The notes below the pieces were generated by a model that was not told where the DNA came from, made no database searches, and was given only the letters and a program-made list of their open reading frames with translations. A program made the position numbers and the translations under genes. From Rhodotorula mucilaginosa (taxonomy: Eukaryota > Basidiomycota > Microbotryomycetes > Sporidiobolales > Sporidiobolaceae): a stretch of DNA of 64,000 nucleotides. Position 1 is the first letter of the stretch. Each line of letters begins with the position of its first letter. This document shows positions 1 to 9,708 of the stretch, piece after piece. The stretch lies in contig CP137866.1 of assembly GCA_034406715.1 (NCBI GenBank), forward strand, positions 124,001-188,000, read 5' to 3'.

Positions 1-359
1 CTCCTTCCGAAGATGAGTTCGGCTCGCGACGAGATCGAAGAGGTCGCGGAGGACCGAACGGGCGGGAGTCAGAGTGGCTCCGGCTCACAGCAGGACCTCT
101 CGGCCAACGACCTCGAAAAGGCTCTCGAGGACGTCGAGCGACAAGGCGCCCACGTCGGTGGCAGCGTCTGGGCTCACTCTGTCCCCGGAAACGAGGCGCC
201 GCACCTTGAGCAGCCAGTTCTCAGCACTTCCTTCCCACGATTCCATCTCGACCTGTACGTGACCATTTCGACAGAGTTCTTTGTCTACGGTGCTAACTTT
301 TCCTTTCCGCTCGCAGCACTTCCGCGGTCGCAGCGGCCGTTGGCAAGGATGACTGGTGA
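1..359 (+). CDS. 3' end of an unidentified protein (partial, left edge)
   Basis: The frame is open from the left edge through a Ser/Gly/Gln- and acid-rich stretch (around SANDLEKALEDVERQG), then meets an intron at 255-316 with donor GTACGT, a GCTAAC branch site and acceptor CTCGCAG. Exon 2 (317-359) joins in phase and ends almost at once with residues SAVAAAVGKDDW and TGA. Codon use in this frame is GC3-rich like its neighbours. An ATG lies at position 13, but the frame is open before it, so the true start is probably outside the window. I do not recognise the family. The acidic DDW ending resembles Arp2/3-binding tails, but nothing else supports that reading. Confidence 0.6.
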
Positions 360-1265
360 CGACGCCCGCTCGAGTCCCATCGCTCCGGTCCCTTTTCCGT
401 TGCATCTCGTGTCTATAGAGCCGCCTACCCGCCTACAAGCCGCATCACACGCATATACATCTCGCCTCATTCCGCATCGAAAGTCGTCCCATCCTGTTGC
501 AATTTTTACGTTCATCCCGCGTCGAGACTTGAAGATTCGACCTGCATACCGCCGGCGACATTTCGCTGGCCTTTTCTGTGTCCATGGGCATTAACGCCTG
601 CCTGCGTCCGTCTGCTTCTTCCGCTGACACCGGCGAGCTTTGAATCAGACCAAATGGTGGCGCAATTCGTCTCCGGGCTTGCTCCCTGCCCGAATCGCAG
701 CCACAACGCTCCGAGCCGGATTGAGTTCCTATCAGCTACAGCAAATGCGTGAATGCCCTCATAAGTTGCGGTCCAAGCAGTTGCAAAACTCTCCGCGCCA
801 TGTGCTCGGTACCGACGTTTCGATGGTGGCGAGTGCTGCGGCTCGACGAGGGACACTCATGTGCCGGCACGGAGACTTTCCAAGCTGAAAAGCACCAGCC
901 ATACCATACGGCCAGTCTTTGTACGCTATCGCTACTGTAGACTCCGCTTGAGACTCGGCGTACTTCAAGAGGTGAGGAGGCGAGCTGAGAATTGGCGCCG
1001 CCTTCCGCGAGCGTTTCTCAACCTCGAGTTCGTCTTGAGGTGCTTGGCAACACCCTCGCAGCTGCATGTCGTCGGAGTCTCAAAGCGTGGCCGCCACGAG
1101 CTGGAGCGGGCTCTCAAGCTGGTGCAAGCTGGACAATTTTCGATCGGCCGGTGTGGCCGTGGCGCCGAAAAATGATCGAAACGCGGCGCGGCCCGACTCC
1201 ACCCGTCGCCGGAGTCCGGCGAGGAGGGCTCGCCAGTCGTCTGCCTCCCCGTCCCTCGTCGCTGC
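360..1265. other. Intergenic region, no supported gene
   Basis: This holds the 3' flank of the left-edge gene and the presumed promoter of the Zn2Cys6 gene. Short open frames exist on both strands, but none has a convincing start, splice pattern or family resemblance. Confidence 0.6.
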
Positions 1266-3829
1266 ATGATTCCGGCGATGAGCGGAGTTAGCATTCCAGG
1301 CTCGCTACAGCCCAGCGGACCCGGCGCAGCTATACTGGCGACCGGCGCGACGTCCGACGGAACGAGCATTTCGTCCTCTTCGACAGCTCATGAGCCGGTC
1401 CGCGCACCCCCTACAGCCGCCGAGACTTCGGCTTTCGCGAATGCGTCCGAGAGACGCCGCGCGAGCTTCCCCGCCTGCGCACGGTGTCGACGAGGCAAGA
1501 TCAAATGCGTGGCCGGCGACGACGGGCAATTGCCGTGCGCTGCGTGCGTAGCTAGGGGCGTCGGGGCGATGTGCACTCGCGCCGACCCAGTTTCTTCGAT
1601 ATACGGTCTCGAATCAACATCTGTGAGACCAGTTTGTACTGTCTCGTATCGATCCGACCACTGATGCTGATTGTACAACAATGTGCCAGGTGCGGCAACG
1701 GAAGCGGCGAGCAGATGCGACCGACGAATTCGGATCTGGAAGCGGCAGCTCTCCAGCTACGCCTTTCGCTCGGTCGTCGTCGTATCCGACGCAGACAGAA
1801 TCAGCACGCGTCGAGGAGCAGTCCGATGGCTACGGTCTTCCGGGATCGGCGCTGTCACGGCCGAGCGTCTCGCCGCCGCTGCGCTCCTGGCAGCCCTCGC
1901 CCGCCAAACCCGAGCCAAACAACTCCTTCAGCCCAGTACCGTGGTCCCTCGCACTGGAAGGATGCAAAGGTCCGTGCACTTCACGCCTGCGCAGCAAAAG
2001 TGCCGTACTCAATTCAGTTCTCGTGCACGCAGTTTTCGTCACTCAATTCTGCCAACTCGGCTTCCTCCATCGACCGACGTTCCTGCACGAGCTCCAAACA
2101 GGCACCGGAGCACACTCGCCGTTCTTACTGGCGTCCATGCTGGCGTTATCGGCTCGCCTCACTCCGGCAATTGTCAAATACTTTGGCTCGCCGCGCGACG
2201 CGACCCGGTTCTTCCTCTCCCGTGCCCACAACCTTCTGGTCGACGGACTGTACGCTCCTTCGCTCGATCGGGTCCAAGCACTCTATTTGCTGTCGCTTGC
2301 CGATACGGTCGAACGCAACGCCTACCGCGCCAAGGTCATGCTCGAGCTCGCTCGCTCAATGGCTGCGACGCTCGAGCTCGATAAATCCGGGAATGCCGAA
2401 ACGGAGATCACCACTGCCATCATTGAGCAGGAGGTTCGCAGGCGAACCTGGTGGTGCTTGCAGGTCGAGCCCACCTTCGAGACAGGGCTGCCACGCCGCA
2501 GTTCCGCCAACCGCCCTTTGCCGGCCGTGCCGCTTCCGATGGACGAGCAGGAATTCCTCTTTGGCACATCGACACATGACCCCGTGTACCTCGATTCCGA
2601 GCCGAAGATTCTGCAGCTCGATAAGCCGATCCGAACCTCGCTCTTGGGCCTGCTCGTCCTCTCGCGAGCGCTCTTGTCCGACGCGCTCGGCGAGTGTACG
2701 GACGGTGTCCCGTCTCCAAACTCTGTTGAGGGGCTACAAGCTCGTCTCGCTGTCATACAAGCGTCTTTCACGCCATTTCAAATGCCCACGGCGTCCAACT
2801 CCCTCGCCTATCGCTCGCAGGATCTCGATGTCAGCTTCCACGAGCTGCATCTGAACCTCCTCGCGACACGTATCCTTCTCCTTCTCCGAGGCCTCAATGC
2901 GAAGCCGGATGCCAACGTAGAGGAGAAGGAAGCGGCAACCAAGTCCAAAATCGACCTGGCAATCGACGTCGCGGACAAAGTCGAGGGCTTGCTGCGGTCA
3001 CGTCCCGGACTCATCCTCCCACCCGATTTGTAAGCAGGTTCCCTTCTTTGCTCTACGCTTCTGGAGCTGACTCGAGTTTTCAATCAGTGCGATCTATCTG
3101 CTCCTTGCCGGCGACGTTTTGCTTCCAGGGACTGCGGCAACTGGAGGTGTGTGCCGCCTCGTCCCACTGCCAAACGAATCTCCTTGAACTGAAGAGGAGA
3201 TGACGCCCGCAGATGAAGTGCCCGACCACGTCGTTTCGGTGATAACTCGCATCCTGGTCATGTTGGAAGACGCCGCGGGCGTGTGGCCGGTCGCACATCC
3301 CTGGGCGAGCGCTTTCGCCGACCGGTACAACACGCGCGTGAAGAGGCAGATGTCGACTTCCCCCTTGCCGTGCTACGCTGCGCCGGGAATCGAAGCTAGC
3401 GCGACAAACGCCGCGTCGACTTTGGCCGCTTTGGCGACGAGCACTCCCGCACCCGTCAAGGGAGACTCGACCTTGCCGCCGGACCCACAAGCTGCCAACA
3501 CGCTCCTCCACCGGGCAAAGGCTCCGTCACCGCCGACGGCCACGCTCGTAGCGTCTCGACCCGATCTTGCCCACCCTCGATATAGCTCGATCGCTGCTTC
3601 AGCCTTCCGTCCGAAACAGTCTTGCGAGGATGCAGGGGCGGTTGACGAACGGATCAGGGCTCGGTCGAGCGACGTAAAGTCGACTTTTCAGCCCTTGCCG
3701 GTGACGTATGGCCTCCCGCCGTCGGATGAGCATGCGCGTCTGCAAGGGCTCGGCGCCGCATCACACAGCTCGAATGGCTCGTCCGGTCAACACACCAACG
3801 GTCACGCGGTCGCGCCACGAGAGGGTTAG
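1266..3829 (+). CDS. Zn2Cys6 fungal transcription factor
   Basis: Four exons: 1266-1622, 1690-3029, 3088-3146, 3213-3829, giving about 790 residues. Residues near 75-110 carry a binuclear zinc cluster, CARCRRGKIKC then a second half with C-x2-C-x8-C, the DNA-binding domain of Gal4-type regulators. A basic linker (VRQRKRR) begins exon 2. The central region, including FCQLGFLHRPTFLHEL and the EVRRRTWWCLQ motif, matches the fungal-specific transcription factor domain (Fungal_trans type). The C-terminal third is Ser/Ala/Pro-rich and probably disordered. All introns are short with good GTRNGT/YAG sites and keep phase. The ATG at 1278 is an alternative start. It is presumably a nuclear regulator; target genes cannot be inferred from the neighbours. 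Confidence 0.88.
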
Positions 3830-3963
3830 GAAAGGGGAGAAAGGTTGGCCGTCTAGAGAGGCACATGTGCAGGGAAAGAGTACAAGTGCAATTTACACAA
3901 GAGCATATGATATTTACACAGACCGCAGATACCCCAGGATAAGTTGGCTCGGGTGTAGATAGG

Positions 3964-6900
3964 TTAGGAAGCTGAGAGCGTGGGAAGATATCGCATGTCA
4001 CCTCTCGCGCCGCCATGATGAGAGGGCTCGCCGACATCAGACGTTTCGAATAGGTCTGCGGGCGCTCGCGGCTCGCTTTCCGGCGCCTTTCCGGAACGGT
4101 CCGGAGGTTGCGACGACGAGCGCCGCCGCGGCTTGACGAGCTTGTTCGCGCTCGGTGGATTGCGCTCGGCTGCGCCGGAGGTGGCGAAGGCGTCCTCATC
4201 TTCGCTCGAGACGACGGCACCTTCCGCATTGCGATGCCGCTTCAAGCCGCGCAGACGGGCTCGCAGCCGATCCAGTAGTCGCTCCGTTTGATCCGGCGCC
4301 GGCTGCTGAGCCAACTCCGAGGTTCCAGCCTGCTCCGACGGTCGCGGGGCAACCATATTGGGCTGAGAGGCACCATGCCGGCGACCTTGAGCGGCTTGGG
4401 CGAGAGTTGTGATCGCGTCCGCTAGCTCCCTGAGCGCAGGATAACCTTCGACGGTGCCATTGCCCCTGGCCTGAAGGGGCAGAGGCGTCGAAGGCTGAGT
4501 CGCGCGTGCAATCGACGCAAGATGGCGAAGAGAATAGAGTTGGATGGCCAAGCTCGACAAGCGAGCGGGGAGATGGACGACGTCGGGAAGGAGGAAAGAA
4601 GAGGACGGGGCAGGTCTAGCTCGCGCTTTGCCCTTGCCTTTCGCGCCGTTGCCAGACTGCGATTTTTGCACGCAGAGTTCGCGATGCACGGCTTGATGGG
4701 AGGCAGGGTCTCGCGGCGGCAAGAGCGCCAGCACGAGGCGCAGGATCGGCACGTCTTCGTCGTCCGAGCGGAACTCGAGCGACGCAGTTGCCGCACAGCG
4801 GGTCGAGGGCGAGTCGGCCAAGTCGTCCGGCGACGCAGTGACGACGGTATCGCCGTACCACATCAAGGCACGAACGAGCGCGACCCACGAGTGGGCTTCG
4901 ATCGCCCAAGAGGTATGGTTCGGGGGCAAATCGGACGCCAATTCGACCGTCTCGGGGATGCCGGCAGAGGCCGACAGTCCGTCGGCAGGACAGACGTGAT
5001 CGAGTTCCCGCGCACACTCGGCGGGATACCCGCAACGGAGACCGTCGTCCTGCGCGAGCGCCGTCGTCACTTGAACCTGTTGAGGCTCGGTTCTTGGGCG
5101 GATCGTCGACGAAGGCCCGGAATGATCGGCGCTCGTCGTCGGAGGTGTGTGCGTGATACTACTCGAGCTCGTGCCAGTCGCTTCAGGTGCATGCGGCGGA
5201 GTGAGGAGTGATGGTGAGGCCGTCCGAGGCGGTCTCGGCGTCGCTGCAACGTCATCTCCGTTCCATCTGCCGGCGATCCAATTCCGCTCGCTGATCTCGC
5301 CATCATGCGGCGATGACTCGTATCTCGACTCCGTGTCGATCGACACCGTACTCGGAAAGCTGTCTGCCCGGCCGGTGCGCTCGCTCGCGCCGTCTTCCGT
5401 CGCCGCCGCGCTCGAGACCGGCTCTGTGAGTTCCGAAATGGCCGACATGGACCGCCCGGCGTACGCCGAAATCGCCATCGCGCCCATCGGGAAGCCAGAC
5501 CCGTCGCCTCCGGCCCAGTGCGGCTCTTGGGAAGCTGGGTCGGAGCCGGCGCTCGTCGTGCTCGAGAGGGTGGAAGAGCGCGACCCGTCCGAGGGTGTCG
5601 GAGCTCGCAAGTCAGGGTTACGAATGCTCAGAGGCGAGAACGGGGCCGGAGTCGAGTCGGTCTCGTCATCGTCATCGTCGTCGAGAGGTGCGCTCAGAGC
5701 GGTGGCGTAGGAACCGCTCGAGGCCTGACTGATCCGTCGAACCAGCTGCTCGGACAGTTTCGGCGATCCCGCCGGCGCGTGCGCTCCTTCAATCGTGTTG
5801 AGTGTAGTTCCCGCCTGATGATGACCTCGGATGGAACTGCTCGGAGTCAAGTTGGGCATCTCGAGCGGCGAGCCGTCGTTCGCCTTCCTCCAAAGCTCAT
5901 CTGCGCTGGTCGACTCAAAACGCGGTAATGGCGAGAGGGAAGTTGCAGCGGAAGTGTGGGCTCCTCCCGGTGGTGGCGGCGGAGCTCGTTTCGGTTTCGG
6001 AGGCGAGGCCTGCCAGTTCGAGGTCCGCGGAGGAGAAGTCGCAGAAGGAGTTTCCGGACCCGTCTGAGAGGACGTTGCTGTAGAAGCGGAACTCCGACCC
6101 GACGCATCCAATTGTGGCAGAGTGGGCCGAGGAGGTCTGGGAGGAGGAGGATGGGCGGCGGAAGCCTCTGCTGATCCGTCCGCCGAGGTATTCGAACCCT
6201 GTCGAGCCATAGACGAAGCGAGCGGCGGCTGGATCCACGAGGATCGACGAGTGCGCGGTGAAGCATGCTCCAGCGGCGGCGGCCGGGACGGTCGTTCAAA
6301 CGAGCCGTCCGAACTCGGAGGCGACCCGGGTGTGATCCTCGGGGCAAGACTGGACGTAGCGCTCGCCGAGTCCGCTCCCCCGTTAGAGGCGGCCGCTACA
6401 TCGTCCTCCAACTGCTGTACCTGTCGCTCACTCTCCCTGAGCGCCTCGCGGAGTTGGAGCTCCTCAATCCGTTTCCGTTCCTCCTCCTCCTCCTGCGAGA
6501 TCCGAATCGCCAACGCGAGCATCTCCATCTCGCGCATCTCGTCGTCCCAAGCACCTCCTGCTCCAGGTGGCAACGCCGGTCGTCCTTGTGGGTGCTGTAC
6601 CGACTTTTCGTTCGGGTAGTACGCTGAGCGAGCGAGGTCTGCGTCGGAGAAGGCGGGCACGGGGGGTGAATGAGGTCGAGAGCTGGTCGGAGTCGGGAGG
6701 TCGTACACGGCCGAAGTCGAGGTTGACGCGGGTGGAGTCGGCGAACGACGCGAGGCTGCGAGGGCGAGGGCAAAGTCGGCTCGTTCGCGAGCGGATTGCT
6801 CGTCCTGGCGGTGACGCTCTTCGGCCTCGGATTCGACGAGCGCCTGATGCAGAGCAGAGTCGTCCCCTTCTGCGGGCTGCAACCCCATGTCAAAGCTGTT

Positions 6901-7566
6901 AGCGAACGTCTGTTTGCTCGGACGATCATTTAGGCAGAGAATCGAGACCAACCTGCTTCTTCCGTTCCTCGTCTTGCAAGCTGGCCCTCACCGCCGCCTG
7001 CATTTGCTCCGCCTCTGCCTTTTCCAACTCGTTTCCCTTCTCCGCTCCTGTCTGCTGGTGGATATCGCGGGTAAATGACTCGGCTGTACGATTCGAGTCG
7101 ACGAGATCGTCTCCTGGCCGTCCGGGAGGCGGGGCATATCCGACGCTCGCGGTCCTCGGAAGAGGCGGCGGCGGAACTCGTCGGCGCGACCCGTCGGCGG
7201 ACGATAGCGCAGAGACGGACGATGAGTCGGCGCTGCGTGCGGTCGCGTACGAGGAAGCTGGGTCGGTCGGGTGTCGAAGTGGGGGCTGTTCCGCCAGAGT
7301 CGCCACACATGAGCGAGTCGTCGTCGTCGTCAGTACACGCGGCCTCGAACGGGGCGGCAAGGTTCACTCACTCGAGAAGGGTTCGAACTCTTATTCCACT
7401 CCTCGTGCAGTGCATGTTTGAGGTGTTTGCCGAACTCTGAAAGCGTCGAAGCGGGCGATGAAGCAGAGTCGCCGGAGGTGGTCGCCGACGAGGACTTTGA
7501 CGATTCGGGTCCGGTCGCAGCGTGCAGGGCCTTTGTCAGCACCGACAATCCACTCGACGGCGCCAT
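3964..7566 (-). CDS. Protein with multiple ubiquitin-interacting motifs
   Basis: Three exons read from right to left: 7566-7372, 7285-6953, 6876-3964, all phase 0, giving about 1146 residues. Four segments fit the UIM pattern (hydrophobic-x-x-Ala-x-x-x-Ser-x-x-acidic): QMQAAVRASLQDEE near residue 165, ALHQALVESEAEE near 185, MLALAIRISQEEEE near 297 and LQLREALRESE near 317. A degenerate copy, FALALAASRR, lies near 215. The middle (about 330-800) is Ser/Thr/Pro-rich. A folded-looking C-terminal region around AIEAHSWVALVRALMWYGD is not assignable. No ENTH or VHS domain is visible at the N-terminus, so it is not an ordinary epsin or Vps27. A ubiquitin-receptor or endocytic role is inference. A possible 5' UTR intron lies upstream of the chosen ATG. 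It is divergent from GAR1 (358 bp between start codons). Confidence 0.78.
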
Positions 7567-7924
7567 AGCTTGCTCGCTGCTCTCTGTGCAAAGTGAAAAC
7601 TGCGGAGTTGCGACGATGATGTCGTCGAGAAGGAGGCGCCTTCCCGCGGGCTTACTCGCACCATCTGCGAGTCTGTACCACTTCCTGCAATCGAGAGCTC
7701 GCCTAGTCCAAGGCAATACTCAACATCGAGCCCGTCTACTGGCGGAGTGTGCATGAGTGAAGATCTAGCCCGCAGACTTCCCCCTGCCAGGCCGAGTTTC
7801 ACGCGGAACGGAAAGAGGAGGCAGCTGGCGCGAACGAGGGCACCGAGACGACTCTGGCCAGCACGCGCGCAGACTCCGACCCTAGGCGGCAGTGCGACCC
7901 GTCCCTCCGACAAAAAGAAAGAGC
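7567..7924. promoter_or_regulatory. Divergent promoter region, UIM protein / GAR1
   Basis: The two start codons point away from each other across 358 bp, so this stretch must hold both promoters and 5' UTRs. A GTAAGC...CCGCAG pair on the minus strand suggests a 5' UTR intron for the UIM gene. No clear TATA box was seen. Confidence 0.45.
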
Positions 7925-9206
7925 ATGTCTTCTCGAGGTGGATTCCGCGGTGGACGCGGTGGAGGAGGTGGTGACCGCGGCGGCGGACGAGGTGGTTTCA
8001 GCCGAGGTGGTCAGTCCTCCCATCTCCCGTTCCTTGCAAGATGCTGGGCCAGTTTCGCACCCAAGCAACACCACGCACATCGACGCTCGAGCCAGGCAGG
8101 ACTGCGAAGGACGCCGCGACGAGGGCGACTGGATCACTTTCCTCCAGCCGATGAGCTCGAGGACGGGAAAACCGCCGCCAGCTACTCTCCCGGCTGTACC
8201 TCTCGATCTGCCTGATGCTACAGCCGAGTAGTCGCATGTTTAAGGTGTGGCTGACCCACCTTGATACGGCTGGCAGGTTCGCGTGGAGGCCGAGGCGGGT
8301 TCGGAGGCCGCGGCGGATTTGGAGGACCGCGCGATGACGGTCCCCCGGCAGAGGTCGTCGGTACGTTTCGGAGGCTTCCCCGGTCGAACTGAGTTTCTCT
8401 CGGTGGTGCGGATGCTGACAGAACGGCCGGTTCGACTCGCACAGAGATCGGAACGTTCATGCATGCCGTTGAGGGCGAGATGCTCTGCGCCTCGACTCTC
8501 CCGTCAAAGGTGCGTTCTTTCCCGCGCAGAGACTCGTTTCCTTCCGACGGCGCTGACTGGGATCCGTGCTACCAGGTTCCGTACTTTAACGCTCCGATCT
8601 ATCTCCCGACCAAGGCTGCGATCGGAAAGGTGGACGAGATCCTCGGACCGATCAGTGTGTCCCTCACACGCTGTTCCGTTCCGGATGAAGGGAAACTGAC
8701 TGTATCAATTCCTCTCTCCCCTCCTCCGTTCTACGCTGTTGCACACTCCGCTCTCGCCTTCTCTCGCTACTTTGCAAACCCGCGCCCTCCCTACTCGTTT
8801 GCGCCGCCCCTTCTCCCGCTCCGATCTGAACTCCCAACCAACAACAGACGAGGTCTACTTCACCATCAAGCCGTCGGCGGGCATCGTCGCGACTTCGTTC
8901 TCGACCGGCGACAAGGTCTGCATCTCGACCGACAAGCTCCTCCCGATCGAGCGGTTCCTCCCCCAACCGAAAGCCCCCGCCGGCGCCAAGCCCAAGAAGC
9001 GCGGAGGCGCTGCCGGCGGTCGTGGTGGTGGGTTCCGTGGTGGACCCCGAGGAGGAGGAGGAAGGGGAGGGTTCTCGTCTCGAGGTGGCGGTGCGCCCCG
9101 AGGCCGGGGTGGATTCGGAGGAGGACCGTCCCGAGGCGGGTTCAGTCGCGGAGGAGGTGGCGGTGGACGCGGTGCTCCTCGCGGCCGTGGCCGAGGCGGG
9201 TACTAA
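7925..9206 (+). CDS. GAR1: H/ACA ribonucleoprotein subunit Gar1
   Basis: Exons 7925-8006, 8277-8360, 8445-8509, 8576-8654 and 8848-9206 join to about 222 residues. The N-terminus is a Gly-Arg-rich (GAR) domain ([13 protein letters not shown]). The core follows the family closely: [44 protein letters not shown] and [15 protein letters not shown] second GAR domain makes the C-terminus. Gar1 is the nucleolar H/ACA snoRNP subunit needed for pseudouridylation of rRNA and snRNA. The NEVYF and VVEIGTF junctions fix the splice sites. Intron 1 is unusually long (270 nt) with a weak GTGGTC donor, so the end of exon 1 is the least certain point. Confidence 0.95.
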
Positions 9207-9708
9207 GGGTTGTACCCGCCATTTCGCGCGCGCGCGAGGCTCGCGGCTCCGCGCGCTCCACCTCGACTCGCTCCTACTCCCATCTTCGAGTCGGATCGCC
9301 GCTGCATGACTGTCCCTGCCGGCTTGGTGGACGCGCGAATGGTAGGACGGGCGAGTGTCGTCTTGACTGCGTTGCGACCTCCTGTACTCTTGTTTTTGTC
9401 TCTTTCCGGGGTCCGGCGCCCCCCGGCCCCTTGTCATTTTTACACGCACATTCTCACTGCCGCGCCTGTTGGAATGACTGTGTGTTTGAGTCGATGCTGG
9501 ATACATATGTGACGCCGATCGAGCTGAGTGACGCCAAGCTGCGAATTTCTCGGCGCGTCGGGCCGGCGAGAGACCTCGTTCACTCAACTCTGTCTTTATA
9601 TACGCACACAAACACGCGGAGACTGTACGAACTTGCACACGGCGCGCTTGTCGTAAGCAAGACTCACCAGCTATAGTAGCCTGCGACTCGCAAGCGGCTG
9701 TACCCAGG
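9207..9708. other. Intergenic region between GAR1 and the mannanase-like gene
   Basis: This carries the GAR1 3' flank and the promoter of the downstream secreted enzyme, including a TATA-like box at 9597. No coding frame is supported. Confidence 0.6.
9597..9602 (+). promoter_or_regulatory. TATA-like box upstream of the mannanase-like gene
   Basis: A TATATA hexamer in the context TTTATATAC lies about 107 bp upstream of the ATG at 9709, a reasonable distance for a fungal TATA element. Confidence 0.4.

Noticed and set aside
8007-8276. C/D box snoRNA inside the first GAR1 intron
   Set aside because: Only partial box-like sequences are present, without correct spacing or terminal stem.
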